A DNA stretch of 64,000 nucleotides from Azadirachta indica (Eukaryota; Streptophyta; Magnoliopsida; Sapindales; Meliaceae): assembly GCA_022749755.1 (NCBI GenBank), contig CM040442.1:9646457-9710456 (forward strand). The letters run 5' to 3'. Numbering within the stretch: the first letter of the stretch is position 1; the number at the start of each line of letters is the position of its first letter. The notes under the pieces were generated by a model that was not told the origin of the DNA, did not search any database, and saw only the letters and a program-made list of their open reading frames with translations. A program made the translations under genes and the position numbers. Shown piece by piece: positions 12,061-24,851 of this stretch.

Positions 12061-13756
12061 ATTGATAACTTAAACATCACCAGTTTTACTAATGTGAATA
12101 CAGATGTAGTAACCTTAATAATATTTTATTAATGGCCCAAGAAAATCACTGAGGTGGCTAATATTGCAACCCCTTGAATGAAGTATGAAGTATAAAATAA
12201 AATAACGTGATTATTGAGTGGTTATTGTTTTCAAAATTAAATTTATAAATAAATAAATTTTATATATCAACCACAACGTACATAGAAATATAAGATTGAA
12301 TAAAAATTTTAATTCTTAATTTATTAATTCACTCAATCAACATATAAAATTAACGGAGTTTTAGACTGTAAGATAATACTATTTTTATAATATTGATTAC
12401 GGTATATAGTTATTATATTTTATTTTCTAACTCCGTGTGGTGTTTCAATTTTTCAATTTTCGAATTAGCCTTATGCCCTCTCTTTGTACTCTTTGTGTTT
12501 CTCTTAGTTAAATAATATTAGTCAGTTAAGGGAATCTTCTTTATGTCATTTTTTTAAATGATAAGATACTATAAATACAAATAAAGTTAAATCGTTATTT
12601 TTCTAAAAAAATAAGAATATTTATTTTATATATTTTTGAATTTTTTTATTTTTATATATTGTTCATCATGGACAAGAAATAAATTTTGGTCAAACATGGT
12701 CAAAATGAGATCATTTGAATGACAAAAATTAACCTCTTAAGGGCATATATTAAATTAAAGTATAATTTAAAATTTATCAGTAACTAAACATCTAAAGTTG
12801 AAATTAATCTTTATTCTTATAATGAATTAGGCTTGTCTTATGTCACGGTACGAGAGATCGCATATTGGCTGAGTGTGTTAGGGTGTGACAGCTTAAGCAC
12901 ATTGATGTTTCATGGTGTAAAATTGGCTTTGATCCCAAGGGCTATTATGTAAAGAAAACTTAGACCACTCCTGCCCGAACTGTTCAGGGACTAAAGCCGT
13001 CCTCCTGACGAGGCGGAGGCAGCCCGAAATCAGTTAGATAAGCAATGCATCAACAAAGTTTACTCTCAATATAAGGGTCTATAAGGGTACCGTACGTGCC
13101 ACTGCGCTGGGCACGTAACACTTAGCCCAACTTAATGACACACAAAAGTAACTCATGAATCACACCAAATTTATGCAATTTAACTGGACTTAAAATTATC
13201 AACTTAATAAGCATGCCTCATCTTCCTTAGTTTTGTTATAACTGACCTATTATTAGCCAATTTCTCTTCATTATTGGCTGGACCCTGATCTTGTTGCATT
13301 TTTCGATCACTAGATAAATGATATATCAAAGGCGTGACGACCGCAGGCTTTTCAAAACAAAAACTTCGAGAGATATCGACTTAACGAAAAGGGGAATTGT
13401 GCTTTCCTTTGATAAACTGATTTTTTTTAGAGTTTTTATAAACTAGTTGAGATATTAAAGAAAAACAAAATAGATAAATTCATGTATAATTTAATTAGAC
13501 AAACCCACAAAGTAGATTTATGCATGCGTCTGAGATTTTATTTTGGAAGCCAATTAAATATAATTATCTTGCAATCTTTTATTTTTTATATTAAGTATTT
13601 TTATACTTTTATAGATAAATTGGAAATTTTTATGAATTAGTTAAGCTAAAAATATAATAAATAATTTGTGCGTGAATTTGGATTATGTGGTCATTTAAAC
13701 TTAGATAATATTTTAAAAACTTATATAAAAGGTTTGTCCCTTCTTGTCATCATAGT
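12061..13756. other. AT-rich spacer with one GC-richer patch
   Basis: No gene is seen. 12840-13125 is less AT-rich and looks like repeat-derived DNA ('ctgacgaggcggaggcagcc', 'gtgccactgcgctgggcacg'), but I could find neither a second copy in the window nor a coding motif. Confidence 0.3.
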
Positions 13757-14205
13757 TAGGGGTGAACACAATTCGCTTCGGTCCGAATTTTTAAAAAATC
13801 AAACTAAATTCAAAAATTTTAAATTTCAAATTTTTGAGATCGAACCAGACTGAATAAGAAAAAAAAATTTGATCAAATCGGAACGATTATATGTTAGAAT
13901 TGAATTAAAATTGAATCGTTCGATTTTTGAGTCAGTTTGATTTTTGAATAAATTTATTATTTTTTTAAAATTTTTCAGTGTATTAAACGATATCGTTTTA
14001 TGAAAAAATAATAAAATGATATTGTTTATATAAAGAAATATTAAAAAATAATATTTTCGCTTCTATTTAAATTTTTGGATTAAAATCGAAATCAAACTTA
14101 CAATATCAAATTTTTTATTTTAAAAATTAAAATCAAATTAAATTTATAAATTTTGATTTGATATTGATTTAGTTTATTTCAAGTTAATTTTTCTGCCCAC
14201 TCCTA
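13757..14205. mobile_element. hAT-type MITE, 449 bp
   Basis: Begins TAGGGGTGAACA and ends TGCCCACTCCTA, which are inverted matches of the usual plant hAT terminus (TAGGGGTGGGCA). It is flanked by an 8-bp near-duplication, ATCATAGT at 13749-13756 and ATCATAGA at 14206-14213. The interior is AT-rich and partly self-complementary with no transposase, so it is non-autonomous. Confidence 0.75.
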
Positions 14206-15046
14206 ATCATAGATATCAGACTTCGGCCATGCCCGTTGTAGGTTTCTTAAAACATCCTTACGATACCTTCGACAGATGGTTTTTTGATACATGTGCTAAA
14301 AAACGGCGCCAAATGTTGATGTTGAAAGCTCGCAACTACTGCCAGTGAACACCATGTATACTCGTGAACCGATTTACTACTCATGTCAACGTCATTAGGT
14401 TGGGTCCCAGTTAACAAACACAGCTTTTACATTTCATAAGGAGCATGTCAGCTATGAAAAGACTATAGGATCAACTCGGTATTGATCTCAAACAAGGGTA
14501 CCACTGTGACTTCTCATCAAGATGTTATACCTAAATCACTAGAAAACAACCAGTAGGCGTGGGTGATGTCACAAGCGAATGCCCTCCGAAGCTCGAGCCA
14601 ATTCTTATATCACAGGAGAATAATGCCTTACTTTTTGTTGTATGTCGCTTGAAAATTTTCTGGAGAAAGTATTTACCTACCATTTTCTTTTTCCTTATTG
14701 CTTATATATGTTTACTGTTGCGTAGGGCATCAGTGATCGCCCCTACGTGATACGCTATGTCTTGCCATGTGAGATCACAGAGCTCACATGTTTCCATTGT
14801 TCTATAATTCCTTCAACGGCTTCTCGGAGAAGGAAATATGCTCGACGCCTATTTGGATAACATGCGTATTTTTAAAAAAAAAAAAATTTATATTCCAATT
14901 AAATTCAAATTTCAATAATATTCTAACTTCAGACCAAAAAAAAAAAACTATGTAAGCAGAAAATAACTGTTACTTCACAGCAAGCACCTCAATTTTGAAA
15001 GTAGAAAGAGCGCTCGGTGTTAAATATCATAAAACTGCACAGGTTT
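14206..15046. other. Spacer with possible retroelement debris
   Basis: 14215-14870 is GC-richer than its surroundings and contains 'acggcgccaaatgttgatg', a phrase I associate with plant LTR-element boundaries. No LTR pair, primer site or coding domain could be defined. The short frame at 14559-14750 has no recognised motif. 14871-15046 is the 3' flank of the ankyrin gene and holds two A-runs. Confidence 0.25.
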
Positions 15047-18000
15047 CTATCGATTTTCAGAATTACATGGAAGAATTCTGATGAATCTTGAAACCACTAG
15101 CTTGAACAATTGGAAAACATGATCAAGGATAGAAGAAATTTCGTTTGGAGCTGGGAAAAGAAAAAATGAACTGTAACGTTCTGAGAACACCTTGATCCAG
15201 AATCGACCAGAGCTCAAAAGGTAATTACGCTCATCCGGATCTACTAATGAGCAGAGCCTTTTAAACATCCACATCAATAACCGGGCAAGCAACTGTGCAT
15301 AAAAGTTGATTGGAGTAAAAGTTGCTGGCGCTGGGGTCTTCAGCATTTCAAAACCATCAACTATCTCGATGAAGTCTATCCCAGTCATCAAAGAAGCACT
15401 TGACGAATGCAGATAAAATAGCGTGTCGAAACAATTGATAAAGAAGAAAATAAGTATGGGAAAGCCAAAGCCAATGGAACAAACTGATATAGCAAGCCTT
15501 AGATTATAGGACAAAACTATGAACAAGCCGGTCATGAATGCGACGAACATTGACACAAGTCCAATTGGCACCAAGACAATTGCGGCAGTGATAAGTTTCA
15601 TTGACAGATCATTAACATTTCGATAAAAGAAGTGTCCGAAAATTAGAACTGCAGCAGTCATGGAAGTAGTCATGGCTATTGTAACAATGATAACAAAAGC
15701 TATGAAACCTTTTTCTGCAATCAAAGTCGGCTTGCCCTTACTATCATAACCACCTGGAATGGTGAAAGCTAATGTAAATGTGAATGTGGCCATCAGTGTT
15801 GCCATTGCTAAGAGGGTTTTAGCCATTTCGTCGTTTTTTTGACCTACGTTTATATTTCCTGTTCCACTAGAACGCCCATGTTCTAAAATGTTATATTGAT
15901 GCGAAGCTTGCCTTTCATAAGCCTTCTTCAGTGCTTTTACAGTCAAGAACTGCATGCAGTACAGAATGTGAAATGTAAATGTTACACAATCAGGTATAGC
16001 TTACAAGTAAAAATTAAGTTCACTCACCTTCGACATTTCACCATGATTCGTTGAAGACTCAGTAATTGCCAAAGCAGTCTGCTGCGAATTGTTGGTTGCC
16101 CTAATGTTCACATTCACATTGCGCGCTAGAATATTGACCACATTGAGCCGATTGGAAATGGCAGCAAGAAGCAGAGGCGTATTCTCACCAACATCAGGTG
16201 AGTTAATCAAATCCTCTATCTCAGGCAGCTTTAAAATAAAAGCCACAATATCTGCATGGCCATTTTCAGCTGCAAGATGAAGGATGTTTCGCTTCTTATG
16301 GTCAAGCAACTCGATCGAATCTGGATAAGAACTGAGAAGTACTTTTAAGATTTTTAGCTGGCCATTCTTGGAGGCAAAGTGAACAGGCGTTTGACCGTTG
16401 CAGTCAGGTTGATAAGCAAGGTTATCATCTTCAGCTGATAAACGAGATGCAATTTCAAAATGACCTAAGGCTGCTGCATAGTGAAGAGGATTTCTACTAC
16501 TCGTGTCCAGTTCTTTGATTAGTTCTCGTTTAGTTTCCCGTATCTTGGCGACGACCACTGAATTTGAAAAAAAATACGAAGCATTATGCAATCTCATGAT
16601 GCTTTTGGTACCGGAAAAAAGAAAAAGAAAAATCAAATTACAATATAGTCTGACTGACCATAATCACGTTTTATGACGGCACTGTGCAGAAGCGTGAGAT
16701 CATCGGGTCGTTTAAAGTCAAGTGAGGATGGATTTTTCTCCATCATGAGTCAAGCAATATAAGTTAACATCAAATCAATGGCCATGCAGAGTGGAGACTG
16801 CTTTGCTTTATTCACATAACGTATTGCTTGAGGATTCTTGTTTATCATCGTGAACACCATCTTCTGGTCACATTTCCTTACAGCATTATGTAGCGGTGTG
16901 TTACCTTCTATATCTTTCATACTTAAATTGGCATCAGAATTTGCAGTATTTCTGTGCGTCATTAGCAATTTAACGACTGCAAAATTACCAGTCCTCGCGG
17001 CAATATGCATCGGAGTTTCATAATTCTGGTTCAGCTCGTATGAAAGATTATGTTGATGTTCAAGTATTTTTTTTACAGCATAAATGTGTCCATATCTTGC
17101 AGCGACGTGGAGGGCTGTGTTACCTTGCTGAATTGTACCTGGAAAGCGATTCCCATTCAGACACATGAGTTCTCTGATTTCATGTACTCTCCCATCTCTC
17201 AGTGCCCTAAACAATTTAAGATCCATGGCGATAGAGTCTCTGCCAAAAGTTTTCAGGATGCATTAACCTTTAGAAATGGGATACGAAGGAACGGAAAAAT
17301 CTAGAAATTTTAACTTCCTTTATAATAATTTTTATGTTTTTCATCTAACAACTCATTAATTGGACCTGACAATATTTATATGGATGATAGATTGATGCGA
17401 GTAGTAGTCTATATTAAGGCATGAATCAATATTAAGATGTTATCAAAATCCACAAACAAATCCATAAAGGCAGAACCACAAACAAATCCAAGATCTATTC
17501 CATGACAAAAGAACTTTCTGGAAATCTTGAGGAGCAACACTAAAGAGGTAAAAGCAATGAGAATGGAAAGGAGAGCAAGCACAGAGATACATCTAACATA
17601 TTTTTTGCAGACCCAGATTGGGTACATACGGAACAATAGGATTTAGATCCGGATACCCAATTCCTTTATCCCTCTCTGAAGTTGCTAATCTTTTGATTCA
17701 ATGTCGCCGGCTTTATTTTCTTTAGTACTATGATGAAAGTGATAGGAGGAAGAAGTAACTGTTTTATGCGTTGAAGGAGATGAGAGATAGGAGGCAGAAG
17801 AAATTGCTTTGTTCATTAATGAAGTTGGTATGGCGGTCACTTTTAGCATTTCGTCTGGGCAAATGGGAAGAATTTAAGGGTTTAAAAGGTAAATTGCATT
17901 ACAAACACTACCATACCCTTCATTCCATTAACTGAAATCCAATTTTTCTAACATCAGGGACTACAATGTTAAGATGTACCAAACTACGTTCTAAGTTGTT

Positions 18001-18645
18001 GTTTTACTATAGTTTAGGGGTTACAAATGTTATTACCTAATGCAAATTTGTTGATGATTGTCACAAATTCAACGCTATTTTTTTTAACAGGAAATATTTA
18101 AATACAAGTGAATAAACATATCGCAAATCATCTAGATGCTTTACGTTTCAGCTATTAAGGTAGTGGATCCAAGTGAAAAGTAGCAAAATTTAAAGTCTTC
18201 TATCATTCAAAAGAAGAATAAAATTAAGGAATATTACTTCTAATTATTAAAAAAAGGATAAGGGGGAAAATACTTTGTGAACCTAGCTATATTTCATACA
18301 AACGCCATGTATACATAGACAGATTTACAAAATTCAAATATTGAAAACTAACAACACTGTTACAGTAATTAATTTCGAATTCTTCCATCAATAACAAAAT
18401 TTCAAAGAAGCTGACTAAAGCTAAAATTGCACTGGTATGGACCCCTTGACTTTCGTCCAATACTAATATAATATTATACATTTAATTTCTAGTTCAGTGA
18501 AGATCTATTTTTGGTTTATCTCCGTAGCTAGAAAAAAATATTTGAGATATAAGACCTGAAACATATTAATATCAACGATTGGCCTCCGTTACCTTTGAGA
18601 GATCGAAGGAGCGTTACTAGAGGAAGCTTGCTGGGATGCAGCCAT
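15047..18645 (-). pseudogene. Ankyrin-repeat/PGG-domain membrane protein (ACD6/ITN1 type) with one nonsense codon
   Basis: Proposed CDS is the complement of 15047-15949, 16028-16557, 16659-17239 and 18593-18645: 2067 bp, exactly 689 codons, with GT/AG at each junction. Exon 1 reads MAASQQASSSNAPSISQ and joins in phase to RDSIAMDLKLFRALRDG. The first half of the protein carries about eight ankyrin repeats (NTALHVAARYGH, TPMHIAARTGN, NTPLHNAVRK, NPLHYAAALGH, TPVHFASKNGQ, NILHLAAENGH, NTPLLLAAISN). The PGG domain in exon 4 (LLAMATLMATFTFTLAFTIPGG within it) is followed by four hydrophobic segments. Relatives act at plant membranes in salicylate-linked defence and salt or ABA responses. An in-frame TGA at 16752-16750 interrupts it between TYIA and LMMEKNPSS. 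The rest is undamaged, so this is a recent knockout, a sequencing error, or a gene with a truncated product. Confidence 0.8.
17893..18045. mobile_element. Possible small MITE in intron 1 of the ankyrin gene
   Basis: GGTAAATTGCATTACAAACACTA at the left and the reverse complement of 'ttaggggttacaaatgttattacc' at the right resemble each other as loose inverted ends around ~150 bp. No clear target duplication could be defined, so this is tentative. Confidence 0.25.
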
Positions 18646-18735
18646 TTTCTCTCTTTCTTCTTAAGGAAGAGTAGAGTTTCGTAAACTTCTCAGAATCACA
18701 ACTATGGGGTAAGGTAGCAATCCGTAATTGCTTGC

Positions 18736-18752
18736 CTCCTTATATATACAAT
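18736..18752 (-). promoter_or_regulatory. Possible TATA box of the ankyrin gene
   Basis: On the minus strand TGTATATATAAGGAGG lies about 95 bp upstream of the proposed first ATG (18645), a usual TATA-to-start distance for a short plant leader. It supports placing exon 1 here rather than beginning the gene at 17226. Confidence 0.4.
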
Positions 18753-19189
18753 ATTTCTTTCTCTGTTGTTGGTCGAAATAACGTATCATTCATGCCTTAA
18801 TAAGGAAGAAATTCACAAGTAAAATGAATATATAAAGTTAAGAATTAGGTATCCATCATAATATTAACTTCTAAAATTACCTATATTTTTACATTATTTA
18901 TAGATAGTTGAATTTTTTTATTTAAATACATTGAAAATATGCCAAATGTTAGTCAATCAATTTGCTTGTGATACCTTTATAATAAAGGTTTCTCGAAAGG
19001 TATGAGAGCATCGAAAGGTATTTTAGATATCAAATGTTTGCAATTCAACCATCGGTTTTGCAAAGACGAGGGCGAAGAGAGTCATTCAACAAAAGATGAA
19101 TAACAGGTAGACAGTCACTATCTAGCCATGGGAGTGTTAAAATAACCTACGAGTGGAATAAATTATCAAGAATTTATTACAGTCAATCT

Positions 19190-19930
19190 TATATATATAT
19201 ATATAGTTATATGGTAGCATTTTCACCCTTTCATCTCTTTTAGTTAATTCATTTTTATTACTTCGGTAATTTTCATCTTGTAGAATTAATTGACAGTCTT
19301 GTAAAAATTAATCGATTTATATTCAAGAGATGGGTCCATATGCTTTATAATTTCTTGCTTTTCCTTTTTGTGAAGGAAGAAAATGCAAGAAAAGGATCTA
19401 TGATTGTTCAATGAATGATTCATTCTCAAAGCAACGCAAAAGCAAGTCCAACTTAGAATTCCATATTTAAAGCAAATTAAAGTTAGCACAAGCGAATAAA
19501 TTAACGACAACGTTTAGTATCTCTTCAATTATTTATTAAAATTTTAATGTTGATTGTCAAGATATCCTTCATTATAGGTCCACGGTAGAAAAGAGTGATT
19601 AACAAATTTTAATTATTTGTTTGAAGAGGCAAAAGTGATTTTATTAGTCGAAAGTCATTTTAGGTGTTTGGTAAAATTTTTTTCATAATCACTACTAATT
19701 AACAAAATCATCTCATTTTACAGCAGATATTGAAAATAAAAAAAATTTATTTATAAATAAAATACTAAATATACCCATTTAAAATTATAAAAAATTTTAA
19801 AATAATTTAGAATTTGATGAGATTCTAATTAAAGATAATTCAGTATTCTATCTTATTTATAATTTGGATAAAACATGACTTTTTTCAAAAGACTCCTTAT
19901 TAAGTTTGACTTAAATAAGAAATGTTGATT
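19190..19930. repeat. NLR-upstream type repeat, copy 1
   Basis: Matches 38095-38900 in the same orientation ('agttaattcattttt', 'agagatgggtcca', 'cttgcttttcctttttg', then 'aaagcaaattaaagttagcac'). The core phrase 'gatgggtccatatgctt' also occurs at 23707, 40067 and 60771, the last being upstream of an intact NLR. I therefore read these as copies of NLR 5'-flanking DNA. No gene body follows here. Confidence 0.65.
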
Positions 19931-20219
19931 AAAGTTTTACGAATTTGAATCTTTACCCTTTATCTTTTGGGCCTTTATTTTTTAATATGAATCCAATAAC
20001 TATCTTATTAGACTAACATACAGGTGAAATAACAACTTAATTTTAAATGTTAGAAAAATGGTCCAACAGTAAGTCACTTATTTTTAAAAGAACGTAGTTA
20101 CTATTTGAAACTAATGAAGAGTTCGAAACTCAATATTTTTTACTGATAAGTGTGTAAAATACATATTTATTATTCACTCTCAAACTTGTTTTATTTGATT
20201 AATCCTCAAGCCTCATTGG

Positions 20220-21560
20220 TATTTGATGTGTTTTGGGTTTCATTGTACAGATTATGAGAGAATCGACCATTTAAAGTAAATTTAACTAGAAATGATTGAA
20301 TTCGACTCGAAAAGCAAGACGTTCGGGGACTAAAACATAAGAGAAGTACAGACCAAAATGCAAGACACTAGGGGACCTAAGTACAAAGTTGAAGGGACCT
20401 ATCTATAAGGTTTTCAAACCTTGCAGGTCAGATTTGCATGGCATCGCTGTGCCAAGGTCACCTCTTCCATCTCACTCACGCCCCCGTGCTGTTTATGGCA
20501 CCCTGGCGCTTGCTGCAATTGTTTTGGACGGTTTTCAAACTTAATCTAAGCCCTAGGATTATAAATTAACAGCTAGATTTGGGAAAAATTTAGGTTTTTT
20601 TATATTTTGGGTATGGAAGAAGGGGGGCGACTTTTTGGAAGAAGATTTTTTGGCTTGGAAGAAAAGAAAAAAAGAGAGAGAAGGAGAGAGGGAGAAATCT
20701 AGAGAGAGAAAGCTACATTTAGAAGAAGAGGAGGAAGGAAGCTTGATTTCTTGAAGGAAAAGGCTTTCCGAATCATAGTTGTTTCTCTTCCCTCATCTTA
20801 TTTTGCGTTGAATTGAACAAATTAGTGTTTATTGACTATGTTATCATTTATTGAATTCATGTTCATAAGATTTGAATATTTTATCATGTGTGGCTAAACT
20901 TATTTTCTAAAACAATGATTTAATCTATTGGAAGCATTCATTTTCTGATATTGTGTCATTTTTTATTTAATATCTTATAATGAGTATTTATCATGATGAT
21001 TAATACTTTTAAATATTTGGCTAGTATTTGAATGAAATGTGGATTAATATCAATTGAGAAGTAAGTATCATATTTAGACCGTATGATAAATACCGTAAAT
21101 TACATGTTAGACAGAGATGTACTAATATAATTTATGTAATTTAATTAAAAATTATCACTAATCGTAATGCACTTCTATTTAATTAATTTTACATAAAGAT
21201 ATAGTGAATTATTAGGTACGAAGTAATTTCGATTGATTTTGAGAGAGACCGTTGAATAGGATAGGATAATTAACTAGTAATGCTTGTATCAAATCAGAAT
21301 AACATCAATAGAAGAAGTTGATGCAACTATTTAAAATAAAATCATTGGCTCTAGATTTTTCCATTGATTGAATCTTTTAATTAATTTGTTAAATAGTTAA
21401 TTTTTATCTATTTTAATTTCCCATTTAAATTGATAATTGATTCTTCAAATAAATTCAAAATTAATTATCTTTAATATTTAATTGGTTACATTCTATATTA
21501 CTTGTTACGATCCCATGCACTTGCAAGTATCGCGCACATTGCATAAATCATACAACATTT
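20220..21560. mobile_element. Retroelement-like leader, unclassified
   Basis: Contains a GC-rich patch (20380-20530), a purine-rich GAGA tract (20610-20740) and then 'catgtgtggctaaacttattttct', followed by 'acttgcaagtatcgcgcacattg' near 21520. I associate this order with the LTR/leader of some plant LTR elements, but there is no coding domain and no second LTR in the window. Confidence 0.3.
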
Positions 21561-22223
21561 ACCGAATTTTCTAGGATTACTCACTCTCTTTTATACCATA
21601 ATTTTAAATAAAGTAGCCAATATTTTATTATTCGAGAAATGATAAAGGGTAGGTCTTTATTAAAGAGGCTTTAAATAACATAATATGATGAGTACATCTT
21701 GAATTTTTAAATAGTTTACACGCAAATGCTGGCCTTTTTAGTTTCTAACAAGTTGTGGAAAGATAGGTGATTTTTTGTCGATAGAGAGGAAGATCAAACA
21801 ATGAGATTGAATGGTACTAAGTTTAAGGTTTTTACTTCTTTTTCTAATAAAGGCTCTTTCCTATGTATTATTACTTGTAAACTTGTGCTTTATTTAATTT
21901 TACTTATGATTTGGCGTTTTTCTATGTTGTTGTTTTTCATTTCTTCGTTATGCATTTATTTGCTCAGATTTTAGGGTATTTCATTATAGTTTTTTCTTTT
22001 AATTAAGATATTGATGTTATGCAAGTATATAACTTTTGTTTCTATAGATTTTGAAGTTGGTGTAGTGAAGGTATAATGTTTGGTTTTGTTGGGGTAGATG
22101 TCGACACAGCAGAAATATATTTATTTTTGTCTCTTTGGACTTTTTATTTTGACACCGCAGCATACATGATTTTGGCTTATTTGAGTGAAAATCAATACCT
22201 TGGTGGTATATTTGCGCTTTTTT

Positions 22224-22605
22224 AGCATAGTTTCGACAACGTGGAGTTATAGTGTTAGACCCTTCTAAGCTTAGTCTTGGCAACGCGTAGTTGCAATGTT
22301 TGCCCTTTCTGAGCATAGTCTTGGTAGTGAAAAGCAGCAATGTATACATAGTTTTGGCAGCATGGAGTTGCAGTGTTTGGCCTTTCTGGGTATAATTTTG
22401 GCAACACGGAACTACAATATAGGTATAGTTTTGGCAATATGGAGCTAAATTGTGTTGGCCCTTACGGGGCATTGAAGCTAGCACTATAGAAATGTATTAT
22501 GTTGGCCCTCGTGGGGCAGTGAAGCTGACATCACGAAGGTGCATTGTGTTGGCCCTTGTGGGACAGTGAAACTAGCACCATAGAAGTGTATTTGTGTTGG
22601 CATGG
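22224..22605. repeat. Minisatellite, about nine units of 33-47 bp
   Basis: Degenerate tandem units start at about 22224, 22268, 22312, 22346, 22389, 22422, 22468, 22514 and 22561. The left units share 'agcatagtcttggcaac...gtttggccctttctg'. The right ones share 'ggcagtgaagctagcac...tgtgttggccct'. Unit lengths change gradually and the two types grade into each other around 22440. The open frame on the minus strand (22017-22484) is a by-product of the repeat. Confidence 0.8.
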
Positions 22606-23185
22606 AAAAGTTGTCAGCAGTGTGCCAAGGAGCACCGATAAGCAGATCCGTTATACGAAGAAACTTACGAACCAAAAAAATTCATTAATATTCAATAAAT
22701 TAACAAAATTTGATATAGTTATATGTCCAAATATTTTAGTCCCATTTATGTGACTTTCAAGATAATAAAACTCAATTTGCATTGTACAAATAGAGGGAGA
22801 GAAACAATCCAAACATTATAAAAGGAACTTAATAAGCATTATTAATAAAATCCTTTCTATAAAACTAGATTTGCTAGCTATTATGAAATCTGTTATGATG
22901 TCGTTTAATTAATTTGTTGTAATCTTGTTCTTTTCTCGAGATTATGCATGCCGTCATGCTTAATTGAAGGAGTAGTTGTTCTTGTAAGTTGTAGTATGAA
23001 CAAATCATCAATCAATCAATCAATCACTAATAATATTTTCAATTCATAACATTCTTTTTTGGAACCTATCCTTGTCATGAATTTGAAACATTAGTTTCTG
23101 TGTTGCGTGCTCTTTCTCCTACAGAAGAATTTACCTCCTATTGCAAGCTTTTCCCCTCCTAGCATTGGATTCTTGATAATTGCAA

Positions 23186-23205
23186 TCTCTCTCTCTCTCT
23201 CTCTC
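23186..23205. repeat. (CT)n microsatellite
   Basis: Ten CT units in a row. A (TCAA)n tract lies nearby at about 23006-23025, and an (AT)n tract at 23846-23903. Confidence 0.85.
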
Positions 23206-23269
23206 ATCTTCTATTTAGCTTTGCTTACATAAATTCTTCCTTCTAATTTATTATAAATTAAATAATAAT

Positions 23270-24060
23270 ATATTGGGTTTTTGTCTTTTTCTTATAAACA
23301 ACGCCAACTTGTTGATATCAGGTAAAGAAATTTAGTATCAATATGCACAAAACTATTTTTGAAATGCACAACACTTATAAGAATAAAATTTACCAAATAT
23401 TATAGTAATTTATTTCAAAACTGATTATTTTTATAGTACAATAAAAACTTTATTTTAAAATCTACAGCTATCCCAAACTCACCCTAAGAAATTTGTCAAA
23501 ACTGGTTAATTTGGAGCATGAGAGATGTTATTCCATAATATTTATTTTATCTTCTGAGCAATCTTTCTATCATCTCTTAGAATTTGCATAATATATAGAG
23601 TTATATGGTAGCATTTGCACAATTTCATCTCTTTTAGTTAATGTGTATTTTTATTAGTTGGTAATTTTCATCTTCTAGAATTAATTGAAAAGTCATGTAC
23701 AAATTAGAGATGGGTCCATATGCTTTATAATTCCTTATTTTCCTTTTTATAAAAAAGTAAAAGAAAAAAAAAGGAAGGATCCTTGTTTGATCCATTCTCT
23801 ATAGCAACACTATAGCAACACAAAAGCAAGTCCAACTTACATCCCATATATATATATATATATATGTATATAAATATATATATATATATTTATATATATA
23901 AAGCAAATTAAAGTTAGCTCAATCGAATTAATTAATGACAACAGGCAAAGTCAGCTTTGCAATTATAGAGAGGATAAAATGAATACAATCAAAACTTACA
24001 AGAGCTAACTCATAAAAATTTATTTTATAAGATTAAAATTATAAAAAGGAAAACTTAGTT
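23270..24060. repeat. NLR-upstream type repeat, copy 2 (uninterrupted)
   Basis: Matches 38830-39091 plus 40001-40330 in the same orientation. The partner is interrupted by a 909-bp element, and this copy preserves the empty site 'gttaatgtgtatttttattag' near 23637. It ends near a possible TATA-rich stretch and is followed by an NLR 5' fragment at 24480, so order and orientation match a real NLR upstream region. Confidence 0.65.
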
Positions 24061-24479
24061 TTTGACTTTTTTTGGGCTGCAAGGGTCAAAACCACTAGAG
24101 ACCTTCTATAATTGATAGAAATTGATAGTATTAAGTTTCTATTTAGTTTTTTTCTTTTTAATTAACTGAAAGAATTTTGTTCATGGCAAAAATTTTTTTC
24201 AAATTTTTTAATATTATTTCATTGACACTGAAAATTTTTTTTTATGAATTAAAAATGTCATTTTCTTTCAATTGGAAAACCCTAAAATTTGGGCATTTAG
24301 TCTTAGAATTTTTTGAACTTTTTAAAGATATAATTATTTAAAATATCTCTACTTTATTTTAAAAATTTTATATTAATTTTTTAAAATCATTAATAAATTT
24401 ATATTAAAAGCTGTAGTTACAGAAATTTTACAAATAAAAAGTATACTTTACAAACTCTACTTAAAATATTATATCAAAG

Positions 24480-24680
24480 GAATCCTAATTTTCATAACAT
24501 AATTAAGCAAATCATCTAACAAATGAGATTCTCCTCTTCTGCTGCAATTATGGCTGATGCAATTGTCTCCGCTGTCTTGGAGTGGCTGACTTCAATGATG
24601 GCTCAACAATTACAAGAAGAGGTGAGGTTTACGGTGGGTGTTGAAAAAGAAATGAAAATCCTGGCTAGCAATTGATTTGA
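24480..24680 (+). pseudogene. Truncated NLR 5' end (41 codons)
   Basis: Includes leader sequence like that of the intact NLRs, then ATG 24550 and MADAIVSAVLEWLTSMMAQQ..., ending in LASN and TGA at 24673-24675. Homology to the coiled-coil domain stops there and unrelated AT-rich DNA follows. The inverted copy at 42323-42198 stops at the same codon, so the truncation predates the duplication. A 41-residue coiled-coil stub is theoretically translatable. Confidence 0.8.
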
Positions 24681-24851
24681 TACATTGATAATTTAAATTT
24701 AGTTATAATTTAGTTACTTTTTAATATCTATATTATTATTGTTTGGAAATTTTTGGCATCAATGTCAAACTAATATATTTGAGGGATATATTATAAAGCA
24801 TATAAAAGACTATAGCATGACTTAGGATATAGAACCCTTGCACTTCTTTTG

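Noticed and set aside
17409..17636. 75-codon minus-strand frame with a hydrophobic segment, upstream of the ankyrin gene
   Set aside because: Lies within the proposed first intron, has no recognisable family, and hydrophobicity is common in T-rich DNA.
22017..22484. 155-codon minus-strand frame with repeated QNY/KGQ motifs
   Set aside because: It is the translation of a minisatellite; adjacent frames give similar repeats and there is no domain.
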